The notes: a model not told the origin generated them from the sequence alone. Shown: positions 52,050-60,673, numbered from the stretch's first letter. The stretch: DNA of 64,000 bases from Deltaproteobacteria bacterium (GCA_021824175.1 JAKALP010000023.1:19496-83495), one strand, 5' to 3'. Translations and numbers: made by a program.

Positions 52050-52078
52050 ATCGTCAGATATACTGTAAATCTGACGAT
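52050..52078. promoter_or_regulatory. Inverted repeat at the start of the DUF4143 ATPase gene
   Basis: ATCGTCAGAT (52050-52059) and ATCTGACGAT (52069-52078) are perfect complements with a 9-bp spacer, beginning two bases upstream of the start codon. It could be an operator or an mRNA hairpin that hides the ribosome-binding region. Confidence 0.55.
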
Positions 52079-52157
52079 GTAAACTTACATTTTACATATT
52101 TTAAGGTGTCTATCGGCTCAAAGCTCTATTGTAGACCATCGTCCTGAACTGACAGGT

Positions 52158-53795
52158 TCAATTGACCGGCATATGCGCCTCCATAGCCGCCTGCAGCATC
52201 TTTTCATTGAAAGGCTTATTGAGAATGGCGTTGATGCCGGCCTTTATGGCGGCTTCGTTGTCCTGGCACTCGTTCTGGGTGGTGACCATGATGATGGGTA
52301 GCGTCTCTTTGGGGTAGAGTTTGCGCGCGGCCTTGGTCAGCTCCACACCGCTGATTTCGGGCATGTTGAGGTCAGTAAAGATCAGATCCGGTTTCTCTTC
52401 CTGGAGCCGTTTGATGGCATCGGCCGGAAATTCGAACAGCACCGGTTCGCAGCCCAGATTGTGCAGCACGCTGCGGTAGATGTTGAGGATCATTTTGGAG
52501 TCATCCACGGCAAAGACCCGCAGGGCGCCCTTGGCCGGGGTGACCCCTTGGCCTTCGATGGCTTCGACCACCGCACTTTGGTCGTTGGCCTTGAGCAGTT
52601 GCAGAAAGTGTTTGCGGATATCGCCGTGGGCCTGGCGGCTCAAATATTCAATGGCAAATTCGCGGAAGATCTCATCCTGAATGACATCCAAAAAGATGGT
52701 GTCGCACTGGGCATCCATGATGGTGCGGCTAATGCGCCGTTCGGCCGGATCTTCGTCCCGGATCATGTTTTTGATGCCGGCGGCCAGCACGGTATTGTAG
52801 TTGCGGTTGATGGCGCCGGCCGCGGCCGCGCGCACGTTGTCCACCGGATCATTGAGCCCCTGGGCCAGGGCAAAGGCCCCCTTGGCCGTAGGCAGCATAC
52901 CCAGGGCCTCATAGGCGGCAAAGCGCACATTGGCATCCTTGGGCTCGCTGTTGAGCAGTTTGCGGATCGGCGCGATGGCGGATTCGTCGCCAATGGCGCC
53001 GAGCACGTTGAGGGTGTGGATCAGCAAGTCCGGATCATCGTAGCGCAGATTACCGATGAGCACTGGCACGGCCTTGCGCCCGATTTGGATCAGCCGCTGT
53101 TTGGCGGAGTTGCGTAAATGGGCGTGCTGGGCTGAGAGCAGGGCGTTGAGCCGCTCCAGGGCTTCGGGCTCCTGGGAACGGGCAAACACATCGATGATGA
53201 TATTGTCGAGATCTTGATCCGAACCCAACTTTTCGGCCAGGCGTTGGATGGCGGTGGGCGTGCATAGCTGGCCCAGGGCGTGGATGGCGGCAATGATCAG
53301 TTCCACGCTGCCTGAATAGAGAAATTCCGAGATGGGCGTTGTGGCGGAAGGGTTACCGATCATGCCCAGGGCATTTATGGCGCCGCGCAGCATTTTTTCA
53401 TCCTGTTCTTCGCTGATGATGCTCAAAAGCATGGGAGTTGCGTCATCCAGCTTCAGCTCACCGGCCGTTTCGGCCAGTACCACCCGGTGGTTGGGTTTGA
53501 CCTCCCGTATCAGCATCTGGATCAGCATCTCCGGATTGTCCAAAGCTTTCGAATAAAGCAGCTCTTTGATGGCGGGCAGCTCTTGACCGGAATTGAGCCC
53601 GGCCGCCAAAATACACACCAGCAAAGGAAACACAAACTCATCGGGCGCCCGGTTGAGTTCAAACAGGGCCATGCGCTGGTATTGACTCTCCATCTCCAGG
53701 AAATTGGCCATCACCAGGCGCGCCTTGATCTGATCTTTGGCTTGGATATCAAAACGCAACTCTTCAATGAAAGCTTTGGGATCTACCGCGGTCAT
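52158..53795 (-). CDS. HEAT-repeat protein with C-terminal receiver domain
   Basis: 545 residues from ATG 53795 (AGGAG upstream); the longer ORF start adds 12 atypical residues. Residues about 60-400 are HEAT/PBS-lyase-like repeats of about 30 residues (LRGAINALGMIGNPSATTPI, LIIAAIHALGQLCTPTAIQR, DLLIHTLNVLGAIGDESAIA, VRFAAYEALGMLPTAKGAFA). The receiver (about 420-540) has DDSKMILNIYRSVLHNLG, Asp acceptor in LIFTDLNMPEISG, T in MVTTQNE and K in ILNKPFNEKM. A receiver at the C-terminus behind a protein-binding solenoid suggests phosphorylation-controlled scaffolding. Chemotaxis-type receivers look similar. No kinase adjoins. Confidence 0.9.
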   Translation of the reverse strand: MTAVDPKAFIEELRFDIQAKDQIKARLVMANFLEMESQYQRMALFELNRAPDEFVFPLLVCILAAGLNSGQELPAIKELLYSKALDNPEMLIQMLIREVKPNHRVVLAETAGELKLDDATPMLLSIISEEQDEKMLRGAINALGMIGNPSATTPISEFLYSGSVELIIAAIHALGQLCTPTAIQRLAEKLGSDQDLDNIIIDVFARSQEPEALERLNALLSAQHAHLRNSAKQRLIQIGRKAVPVLIGNLRYDDPDLLIHTLNVLGAIGDESAIAPIRKLLNSEPKDANVRFAAYEALGMLPTAKGAFALAQGLNDPVDNVRAAAAGAINRNYNTVLAAGIKNMIRDEDPAERRISRTIMDAQCDTIFLDVIQDEIFREFAIEYLSRQAHGDIRKHFLQLLKANDQSAVVEAIEGQGVTPAKGALRVFAVDDSKMILNIYRSVLHNLGCEPVLFEFPADAIKRLQEEKPDLIFTDLNMPEISGVELTKAARKLYPKETLPIIMVTTQNECQDNEAAIKAGINAILNKPFNEKMLQAAMEAHMPVN

Positions 53796-54003
53796 GCGAC
53801 TGCTCCTATGGATAAAGTATCGGCGGGCCAAGTGAGGGAGACAACGGGCATAGCAGAGGGTTCGGCAAGCCGTCTGGGGTCAAAATCGGGGCCGGCCGAG
53901 CCGCTTGGCAAAGTCGCGCCCCTCGGGTAATCTTCTTGTCTTGGTATCGCCCGAAAAGGGCTTTGGCTTAAGATTAATGTGAGCAGAAACAGTTGAGGTG
54001 CCC

Positions 54004-54408
54004 ATGAAACCCTGTCGTGAGTGCGGTCATCAGGTCAGTGAACAAGCCTTACAATGCCCAGAGTGCGGCGCGCCTTACCCGGCCAAGCCCAAGTGGGATG
54101 GATTTGGCTATGAGTACAAATCCAAAACCACGCTTTTGGGCTGGCCGCTGGTGCATGTGTCGTTCAAGTACCGGCCCAACCGCCTGCCGGTGCCGGCCAA
54201 GGGCATCATCGCCATCGGCCAGTTCGCCGTGGGGATCTTCACCATCGCCCAATTCGGTATCGGGCTCTTTGGTCTTGGTCAGTTTATGATAGGTGGATAT
54301 CTGGTGTCCCAATTCGCCCTGGCCTATGCCTGTATCGCCCAGATCGGTATTGTCCTGCACTCGGGAACCGGGCAGATCATCAAAACATTGGCCATGCTCT
54401 TGGGTTGA
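54004..54408 (+). CDS. Zinc-ribbon membrane protein, unknown
   Basis: 134 residues from ATG 54004 (TTGAGG upstream). The N-terminal zinc ribbon is C-x2-C-x10-C-x2-C (CRECGHQVSEQALQCPECG), then a polar linker, then a glycine/phenylalanine-rich hydrophobic region with regular I-G-Q-F-A-V-G-I-F-type five- to six-residue periods (AVGIFTIAQFGIGLFGLGQF). The periodicity resembles membrane-embedded or beta-helix repeats of small zinc-ribbon proteins. Function unknown. Monocistronic, convergent with the vapBC pair. Confidence 0.75.
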   Translation: MKPCRECGHQVSEQALQCPECGAPYPAKPKWDGFGYEYKSKTTLLGWPLVHVSFKYRPNRLPVPAKGIIAIGQFAVGIFTIAQFGIGLFGLGQFMIGGYLVSQFALAYACIAQIGIVLHSGTGQIIKTLAMLLG

Positions 54409-54411
54409 AGG

Positions 54412-54789
54412 TTACGGTTTGAAAGGCTTTAATTGCAGATCCTTGATGGCTTTAAAGTGTTTCACATTGCTGGAGACAAGGATCAGGTTGTTTTCTACCG
54501 CGGTTGCCGCGATGATGGCGTCCGCTGATCGTATTCCTGAAGATAAGGTATATTCTTCCACGTAAATGGAGGCACGGTGACCGATATTCTCCGTTAGCGG
54601 CAGGACATCGAATCCGAAGGAGGTTAAGAAGTCCTTGATTTGCTTGTGCTGATTTTTACTTCTGGCCCCTTGTAAAAGCTCCATATAGGTTTGTACGGAA
54701 AGAAAACGGCTTTCTTCCTTTTCCATGATCATTGCGGCTTTTGCGTTTCCCCGCTGAGCCCAGATAAAAATATCCGTATCAAAGATCAT
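54412..54789 (-). CDS. vapC: PIN-domain toxin (VapC-like)
   Basis: 125 residues. Acidic PIN residues are visible: D4 in MIFDTDIFIW, E in TYMELLQGA, D in SGIRSADAIIAATAVENNL and the end SSNVKHFKAIKDL. Metal-dependent RNase of a type II toxin-antitoxin pair. It overlaps the upstream antitoxin gene by 11 bp. Confidence 0.92.
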   Translation of the reverse strand: MIFDTDIFIWAQRGNAKAAMIMEKEESRFLSVQTYMELLQGARSKNQHKQIKDFLTSFGFDVLPLTENIGHRASIYVEEYTLSSGIRSADAIIAATAVENNLILVSSNVKHFKAIKDLQLKPFKP

Positions 54790-55021
54790 GATATCGCCTC
54801 TCCCTTAGATCGTTTAGCTCATCCAATACCGGTTTTTTTGCCCCCTCGGAGTACATTCCAAAAAAAGGGTGATCGGTCATCTTTAGATTTTTTTTAGACT
54901 GCGCGGGTATTAGCACGCCCTTAATTTTACCGTGATATGAAATGGTCACTTTTTCGTTGCGGTCTAGGGCCTTTAAGACATCATTCATTTTATACCGCAG
55001 ATCCACCACCGATGCTTTCAT
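54779..55021 (-). CDS. vapB: Antitoxin of the VapBC-type pair (Phd/YefM-like)
   Basis: 80 residues, with AAGGAGG five bases before the ATG. The N-terminal half MKASVVDLRYKMNDVLKALD and KVTISYHGKIKGVLIPAQ is the Phd/YefM-type DNA-binding fold; the acidic, flexible C-terminus (KKPVLDELNDLRERRYHDL) would wrap the toxin. Antitoxin precedes toxin, the usual order. Confidence 0.88.
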   Translation of the reverse strand: MKASVVDLRYKMNDVLKALDRNEKVTISYHGKIKGVLIPAQSKKNLKMTDHPFFGMYSEGAKKPVLDELNDLRERRYHDL

Positions 55022-55038
55022 GGCAGCCTCCTTATATA

Positions 55039-55059
55039 ATGTATAATATAACTATACAT
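55039..55059. promoter_or_regulatory. Operator dyad of vapBC
   Basis: ATGTATA (55039-55045) and TATACAT (55053-55059) are perfect complements with a 7-bp spacer, directly upstream of the vapB ribosome-binding site in a very AT-rich promoter region. The position fits autoregulation by VapB/VapBC. Confidence 0.6.
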
Positions 55060-55103
55060 ATTGGTGGAATCTTTTTCAAGCGTCAGTTTTCAGATTTTTC
55101 TAC

Positions 55104-55243
55104 AAGCTATCTCAAAATAAAGATTTTGGGCTAAAATCGAGGCGGCGGCAAATTTTAGACCGCAGACATACTGAAGTATTTCGAGGATTTAAAATTTGCC
55201 TCCAACAAAGAGTTTTGGCTAAAAGATACTTTTGAGATAGCTT
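55104..55243. repeat. Miniature inverted-repeat element
   Basis: Terminal arms AAGCTATCTCAAAA (55104-55117) and its perfect complement (55230-55243) enclose about 110 bp that is itself internally inverted (GAGGCGGCGGCAAATTTTA against TAAAATTTGCCTCC). It looks like a MITE or REP-type element. It abuts the 3' end of murI, so it may have replaced the terminator. Confidence 0.78.
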
Positions 55244-55249
55244 ATATAA

Positions 55250-56053
55250 TTATTGGATTTCGGCGGGCAGGGACAGCACTTGTGCGCCTGGGCGCCAGAG
55301 GAAATCAACTTCCTGGCGCATTTTATCCAGATCGCCGCTGGTAAAAAACCACTCCCAGCCGGGTGAAGGGGTGTCGCTGAGAAGATTTACTTCCCGCAAG
55401 CGTCGCTGGACCTCCTTGGCCACGGCCGCGCCGGTGTCCACAATGGGGATCTCGGGTCCGGCGATCTCTTCGATCAGGGCGGAGACAAAGGGGTAGTGGG
55501 TGCAGCCCAGAACAATGGTGTCGGCGCCCTGTGCCAGCAAAATTGAAACATAGCGTTGAACCAGTTGGCGCGTGGCTGGCCCGTCCAGATCCAGTTGCTC
55601 AATCCTCTGCACCAGGCCTTTGCAGGCTTGGGTTACAAAGCGGTATTCGTCGCTAAAACGGCGGATGAGGGTTTCGAACTTTTCGCTCTTCAATGTCTTT
55701 TCCGTGGCCAGCACGCCGACAATCTTTGATTTGGACAGGGCCAGGGCAGGTTTGACGCCCGGTTCGATTCCGATGAACGGCTGGGCGAACATGGCGCGCA
55801 GGGTGGCGATAGCCGCGGCCGTGGCCGTATTGCAGGCCACCACAATGGCTTTGGCTTCCTGATCCAGAAGAAATTGGGTTAGATCGAGGCAGCGCTTTTC
55901 TACATATTCCCGGGGTTTGTCGCCATAGGGCATATGGCGTGAATCGGCGATGTAGATGAGGTTTTCGGAGGGAAGCAATTCTCGAATGCGGCGCAGAACG
56001 GACAAGCCGCCGATGCCAGAGTCGAAGATGCCGATGGGTTTAGTGTTGGGCAT
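55250..56053 (-). CDS. murI: Glutamate racemase
   Basis: 267 residues, standard. It starts PIGIFDSGIGGLSVLRRIRE; catalytic Cys residues lie in VVACNTATAAA (about residue 74) and VLGCTHYPFV (about residue 185), with DSRHMPYGDKP and DTGAAVAKEV also conserved. It supplies D-glutamate for peptidoglycan without a cofactor, using the two Cys as acid/base pair. Its gene ends seven bases from the miniature element. Confidence 0.97.
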   Translation of the reverse strand: MPNTKPIGIFDSGIGGLSVLRRIRELLPSENLIYIADSRHMPYGDKPREYVEKRCLDLTQFLLDQEAKAIVVACNTATAAAIATLRAMFAQPFIGIEPGVKPALALSKSKIVGVLATEKTLKSEKFETLIRRFSDEYRFVTQACKGLVQRIEQLDLDGPATRQLVQRYVSILLAQGADTIVLGCTHYPFVSALIEEIAGPEIPIVDTGAAVAKEVQRRLREVNLLSDTPSPGWEWFFTSGDLDKMRQEVDFLWRPGAQVLSLPAEIQ

Positions 56054-56117
56054 ATACCTTTAGTGCTCTATGGCATAAATTCGGTGACGTATCGCTGGTC
56101 AGTTTATTCGTAACCGT

Positions 56118-56366
56118 AAGGCACAAAGGGACAGAGGGACAAAGGGACAAAAGGACTAAGGGGCAAAATGGAAGCGGTTTTTCATGGCATGTTGCAATTA
56201 GAAAAATTATCGAAGCCATAACCTCGGCCACCAGTGGACTAAAAAGAGTAAATCACATTACCTGTGCGTTTCTGTGCCTTTGCGTCTTCGCAACTCTGCC
56301 CCTTTGCAGAATTGTGCCTCTGCGCCTGTGCCTCAGTCCCTTAGTCCCTCTGTCCCTTTGTCCCTT
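56118..56366. repeat. Octamer-repeat inverted element, copy 4
   Basis: The gene-free stretch 56054-56413 holds a purine arm (about 56118-56167: GGCACAAA, GGGACAGA, GGGACAAA, GGGACAAA) and a pyrimidine arm (about 56270-56366: TGTGCCTT, TGTGCCTC, AGTCCCTT, TGTCCCTT). The core is unrelated to that of copy 1. Same structure as copy 1: inverted arms around a unique core. Confidence 0.78.
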
Positions 56367-56413
56367 GTGTCTGTAGTGAAACAATACGCCATCGCAATTA
56401 CTACCGTGTGTAC

Positions 56414-57334
56414 TTAGTTATGGATCAAGATTTTAATGGCTCTTTTATCGGGCCCGGCCAAAGCTTCAAAACCGTTGGAAACGATATCCGCCAGGGGCAC
56501 CATATCCGTAACAATCCGCTCAGGTGCGATGGCCCCGTCGGACAGCCACTTGTGGGCCAAGGCCGGGTTGATGGCGTTGGTGCCGATCATGGTGGTTTCA
56601 CGCACCACGAAACCGAACATGTGGACCATGGCGCGTTGGGTGAAGATGCCCTGCACGACTACCGTGCCCCGCTGGCGCGTGGACGCCAGGCAATCCTTCA
56701 GGCTCGCTTCGACACCCACCGCTTCGACGGCGATATCCACGCCGCGGCCGTTGGTCAAAGTCTTGATCTTGGCCGGTGTTTTGGTCTCAAGCGGGTCCCA
56801 GACCAGCGCGGCCCCCAATTCCTCGGCTTTGCGACGGCGTTGCGCCACCATATCGGTCATGTAGATGGTCTGCACGCCCATGGCCTTGAGCCCCAGCAAC
56901 ACCATCAGCCCCACTGGGCCGGCCCCGGCGATGAAAACAGTGTCCGACGGCTGGATATTGCCCCGCTCGATGGCATAAGCCGCGCCGGCCAACGGTTCCA
57001 GCAGCGCGGCTCGCTCCCAGCTCATGCTGTCGGGGATTTTCAACAACTGCTGCTGGGGGCAGACAATGGCCTGGGCAAAGGCGCCGGGGAAGACCGAGCA
57101 AACCCGCTCGCCCACGCTGAAGCCGTTGACGCCGGCACCTACGGCGGTGATGGTGCCGCAAGCCTCATGGCCGAAAACCGTGTTGGGGAAGGGACCATGC
57201 AGATATTCATGCAGGTCGGAGCCGCAAATGCCGCAGTATTTGATGGCGATCTTCACCTGGCCTGGACCTATCTCAGGTTCCGGCACATCTTCCACCCGCA
57301 CGTCGCGGATTCCGTAGTAGATGGCTTTATTCAT
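56414..57334 (-). CDS. Zinc-type alcohol/polyol dehydrogenase, short form
   Basis: 306 residues, about 40 shorter than typical medium-chain dehydrogenases. Catalytic zinc ligands are seen in IKYCGICGSDLHE and FGHEACGTI, and Rossmann loop VFIAGAGPVGLMVLLGLKAM, then VDIAVEAVGVEASLKDCLAS and GTNAINPALAHKWLSDG near the end. The structural-zinc lobe with four closely spaced Cys is absent: the chain goes from GERVCSVFPGAFAQAIVC directly to the core. It most resembles 2,3-butanediol or sorbitol dehydrogenase-type enzymes; substrate unknown. Possibly co-transcribed with the thioesterase and ABC-F genes upstream. Confidence 0.88.
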   Translation of the reverse strand: MNKAIYYGIRDVRVEDVPEPEIGPGQVKIAIKYCGICGSDLHEYLHGPFPNTVFGHEACGTITAVGAGVNGFSVGERVCSVFPGAFAQAIVCPQQQLLKIPDSMSWERAALLEPLAGAAYAIERGNIQPSDTVFIAGAGPVGLMVLLGLKAMGVQTIYMTDMVAQRRRKAEELGAALVWDPLETKTPAKIKTLTNGRGVDIAVEAVGVEASLKDCLASTRQRGTVVVQGIFTQRAMVHMFGFVVRETTMIGTNAINPALAHKWLSDGAIAPERIVTDMVPLADIVSNGFEALAGPDKRAIKILIHN

Positions 57335-57383
57335 AATGTCTGGCCTTAGCTTTAATCCTTCTTTTCGAATTAACTTTCACAGC

Positions 57384-57815
57384 TTAAACCACGGCGGCCC
57401 GATTTGCAATTGCCATCAAGGTCACCGTGGCCTTGGCCACGAGCTTTTCGCTTTCGGCGGTTATGGCGAAGAGTTCCGATTCGGCCACTAAAATCGTGCG
57501 GCCCTGGTGAATCACTTTTGAGCGGCAGACGATGCGCTCGCCCACGGCGGGTTTGAAGTAATTGATCTTCAGCTCGATGGTCAGAATGGAGATATGCTTC
57601 TCTACCAAAGTATAGGCCGCGTATCCGGCGGTATGATCGGCCATGGTGGCCAGCATGCCGGCATGCACGTAGCCATCGCGCTGAGCATGTTGGGTATTGG
57701 GCCGCAGCTGGCTTTCAAACCGGCCACGGCCAACACTGAGTACTTCCAGGTTGCAAAAGGCGGGAAAGCCCCGGATAAAATCTTTGGTTAAAAATTCAAT
57801 GCGTGCTTTGTCCAT
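57384..57815 (-). CDS. PaaI-type hotdog thioesterase
   Basis: 143 residues. The hotdog core is visible: QRDGYVHAGMLATMADHTAG (the helix-1 segment with the active-site pocket), ILTIELKINYFKPAVGERIV and KVIHQGRTILVAESELFAI. It hydrolyses acyl-CoA thioesters, often aryl-CoAs in this family. Its ATG is directly adjacent to the ABC-F stop (57815/57816). Confidence 0.88.
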   Translation of the reverse strand: MDKARIEFLTKDFIRGFPAFCNLEVLSVGRGRFESQLRPNTQHAQRDGYVHAGMLATMADHTAGYAAYTLVEKHISILTIELKINYFKPAVGERIVCRSKVIHQGRTILVAESELFAITAESEKLVAKATVTLMAIANRAAVV

Positions 57816-59675
57816 TCATTCTCCCAGTTCCGCCAGCTTGGTGGTCAGCTCGGCGTCCAATTTCTCTTTTTGCTGATACAGCGGCTCCAACTCGGCGTAC
57901 TTTTCATCGATGAGGCCCTGGCACTGGTGAATGGATTGGGAGAGGGCCCCGATGCGCGTGCCATTTTTGGCCTGGGCCGCGGCCACCATCTCCTCGTTGA
58001 GTTTTTTAAGCTTGTATTCATGAGCTTCAATGGCCGCTTCGGCTTTGGCAATGGCGCTTTCCACCGGCTTGCGCGCCTTGGCATTGTCATTGATGAGGGT
58101 GGAGCGCAGACGGCGCATATCCTTCTTTGTGACGCGCACCTCTTCCACCACCGGCGTCTCCACCGGCGCGGCTTTGGGTTGCACCACTTGCTCGTCGCCC
58201 CAGCCGCCTTTGTCCAGAAATTCCTGGTAGGTGCCGTCAAAGACCGTCACCGCGTCTTCCTTGAAGACCACCAGCCGCTGGGCCAGGGCGTGCAGGAACA
58301 TCTCGTTGTGGGTTACCATGATGACGGCGCCGTCAAAGTTGTCGATGGCTTCCAGCAAAGCGTCGCACGAGGCCATGTCCAGGTGGTTGCTGGGTTCGTC
58401 CAGAAGTAAAAGATTGAGCGGCGTGACCAGCAGCTTGCCCAGCATGACGCGCGCCTTTTCACCGCCCGACAGCACGCTGATCTTCTTCAGGGCATCATCG
58501 CCTTCAAAGAGCATGGCGCCGCAGATGTTGCGCGCCAGTTGGCGCTCCACGTCCGGGTGGCTGCGCTGAATCTCTTCTTCCACGGTGCTGAGATCGTTGA
58601 GCGTCTGAATGTTGGTCTGCTCGTAAAAACCCTTGACCACGCCGGGATGGTAGACAATCTCGCCGCCAGCCGGTTTCAGATGGCCGGCCAGCAGTTGCAG
58701 TAAAGTGGTTTTGCCTTTGCCGTTGGGGCCCACCACGCAGACCCGTTCACCGGCCAGCACGGAGAAGCTCAACTGCTGAAACAATGGAGCGGCGTCAGGG
58801 TAAGCAAAGCTCAGATCGCGCACCGTGAGCACCTGCTTGCCCCGGAAGGTCAGATCGCGGAAGCTGAAATCCAGATCGCGCACCTGGGTCAGCTTGTTCT
58901 TCTTCTCCAGTTTCTGCAATGCTTTGACGCGCGACTGCACCAGCCCGGCCAGACGCGCCTTGGCCCGGAAGCGCGTGATGAACAGCTCGATCTCCTTGGC
59001 CCGGCGCTCATCGTTGAGGCGCGTCTTTTCATAGATCTCCTCATCCTGGGCGATCTGGCCGTAGAATTTTTCAGTATTGCCCGCGATCTTGCGTATTTTT
59101 TTTCGATGAATGCCCATGGTATGGGTCACCACGCGATCCATGAAACTGCGGTCGTGGGTGATCACCATCAGCTCCCTGGGCCAGGCCGTGAGGAAGCGTT
59201 CGATCCAGCGGATAGAAGTAATATCCAGGTAGTTGGTGGGCTCGTCCAGCAATAACAGATCCGGCTCGGCCACCAGGGCCTTGGCCAGGTTGAGGCGCAC
59301 CTGGTAGCCGCCCGAAAACTCCTCGGGCCGGCGCTGCATGTCGGCCTCGGAAAATCCTAGGCCGAACAGTATTTTCTCTACTTCCCAGTGATGGCCCTTT
59401 TTGTTTTCCGGCAAGCCCAGCATACCCTCTTCCAGCACCGTGGGCTGGGTGAACTTGATTTGCTGCTGCACATGGCCAACGCGGTAGCCCCTGGGCACAG
59501 CCAGACTGCCGCCGTCATACTCCTCCTCACCGATGAGGATGCGAAACAGGGTGGTCTTGCCATGGCCGTTGCGGCCCACCAGGCCCACGCGCTCCCGGCT
59601 GTTGATCTTAAAGCTGATGGCGTCCAACAACACATGGGCGCCGAATGATTTGGTCAGGTTTTCCGCTGCGATCAT
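57816..59675 (-). CDS. ABC-F family ATPase (Uup/YbiT-like)
   Basis: 619 residues from ATG 59675 (MIAAENLTKSFG); the longer ORF adds 33 residues that do not belong to the family. Two nucleotide-binding domains: Walker A GRNGHGKTTLF and GPNGKGKTTLLQ, signatures EFSGGYQVRLNLAKAL and VLSGGEKARVMLGKLL, Walker B LLLLDEPTNYLD and LLLLDEPSNHLD. The inter-domain linker is charged. The C-terminal coiled coil (KKDMRRLRSTLINDNAKARK and on) marks the Uup-like group. There are no membrane domains. ABC-F proteins act on the ribosome, some in antibiotic protection. Confidence 0.95.
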   Translation of the reverse strand: MIAAENLTKSFGAHVLLDAISFKINSRERVGLVGRNGHGKTTLFRILIGEEEYDGGSLAVPRGYRVGHVQQQIKFTQPTVLEEGMLGLPENKKGHHWEVEKILFGLGFSEADMQRRPEEFSGGYQVRLNLAKALVAEPDLLLLDEPTNYLDITSIRWIERFLTAWPRELMVITHDRSFMDRVVTHTMGIHRKKIRKIAGNTEKFYGQIAQDEEIYEKTRLNDERRAKEIELFITRFRAKARLAGLVQSRVKALQKLEKKNKLTQVRDLDFSFRDLTFRGKQVLTVRDLSFAYPDAAPLFQQLSFSVLAGERVCVVGPNGKGKTTLLQLLAGHLKPAGGEIVYHPGVVKGFYEQTNIQTLNDLSTVEEEIQRSHPDVERQLARNICGAMLFEGDDALKKISVLSGGEKARVMLGKLLVTPLNLLLLDEPSNHLDMASCDALLEAIDNFDGAVIMVTHNEMFLHALAQRLVVFKEDAVTVFDGTYQEFLDKGGWGDEQVVQPKAAPVETPVVEEVRVTKKDMRRLRSTLINDNAKARKPVESAIAKAEAAIEAHEYKLKKLNEEMVAAAQAKNGTRIGALSQSIHQCQGLIDEKYAELEPLYQQKEKLDAELTTKLAELGE

Positions 59676-60072
59676 GGTTTTTCCATTATGGGTCAAATAA
59701 TCCGCACATTTGGCCGGCTCGTGGGCACGGCGCATCGTGGCACTCCAACTATATAACAGCAGGTCAAATGTCAAAAACCAATAATGACGACTTTTTCAAA
59801 AAGTCCAATATCACCCATTTTTTCCCGTGGCCGTGGCGGCGCAGCTAAGTACGCCTCACTATAAGAAATAAAGCGCGCCTTCCGTCTTCGGCAAAAAGCG
59901 CGGCCGGTACAACTAATCTCGGCGCTTTTAGCAAAGTTGTCTCATTCAGCTCTTTTTACAAGTTCATCGAGCCTGAAATAGGGAATGTATCTAACCGGCC
60001 TCTTGTTGACTTTCCAGCTGTTTTCCGGTTTATTGCAGACATCGTAACCTTCTGTTTTCAAAGGCATCCAAG
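59676..60072. other. Gene-poor stretch with a 41-residue remnant
   Basis: About 400 bp at the edge of the accessory region. A 17-bp palindrome GACTTTTT-C-AAAAAGTC lies at 59789-59805. A minus-strand ORF at 59942-60067 (MPLKTEGYDVCNKPENSWKV, then RYIPYFRLDELVKRAE) reads like a protein fragment but was not assigned. Base composition is more AT-rich than that of neighbours. Confidence 0.4.
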
Positions 60073-60673
60073 ATGAACAAACCGCCGCTTAAAGAGAGCG
60101 AAACCGTTGAGCTGAAAAAGGGCCTGGCTGAACTTAAGCAGGGGCTGGTCTCCAAAGACCGCGTGGAGATCCGCAACCCCGGCCGGCACTACGGCAATCT
60201 CACCATCGACGACCTGCGCAAGGGCAATGTCTCCCAACGCCGCAACCCGCTCATCGCCGATCTCTTCCGCCGCATCCAGATGGTAGAAGCCTGGGGCCAG
60301 GGCATTCCGTTGATCCTCAAACACGCGCCGGATGTGACTTTCCGCGAAACCGGCAACTTGTTCATCGCCGCGTTCAATCGGCCGTCGTTTTTAGAACAGC
60401 CTGAGGAAGGCACCACCCGAACAGAGCCGCCCGCCAGCCATAAAATGATCCAAGAAAAAGACCTATCCAGCACAGAAACCACAAAGAAACCACAAAGAAC
60501 TGATTCTTACCGCCCTTCAGGCTCAGCCCTACATCACCATCAAAAACTTGGCTGCTCAAATCGGAATCAGTGTTTATAGCGTTCGCCACCATATCGAGAC
60601 ACTTAAAGCGCAAGGCCTTGTCCGGCATGTGGGGCCAACCAAGGCGGGGCGATGGGAACTAACGAAGACATGA
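60073..60673 (+). pseudogene. Decayed AlbA_2/RecG-like transcriptional regulator or ATPase
   Basis: The first 23 residues (LKESETVELKKGLAELKQGL) match the beginning of AlbA_2-domain proteins. The chain then jumps straight to the HATPase_c_4-like end (VEIRNPGRHYGNLTIDDLRK, VSQRRNPLIADLFRRIQMVE, WGQGIPLIL), so roughly 300 residues are deleted. After about 60500 the frame shifts: the winged-helix tail (LILTALQAQPYITIKNLAAQ, SVYSVRHHIETLKAQGLVRH, ending RWELTKT) is in the +1 frame, with its stop at 60671-60673. So it carries an internal deletion plus a frameshift. Such genes often accompany restriction-modification loci, as here. Confidence 0.82.
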
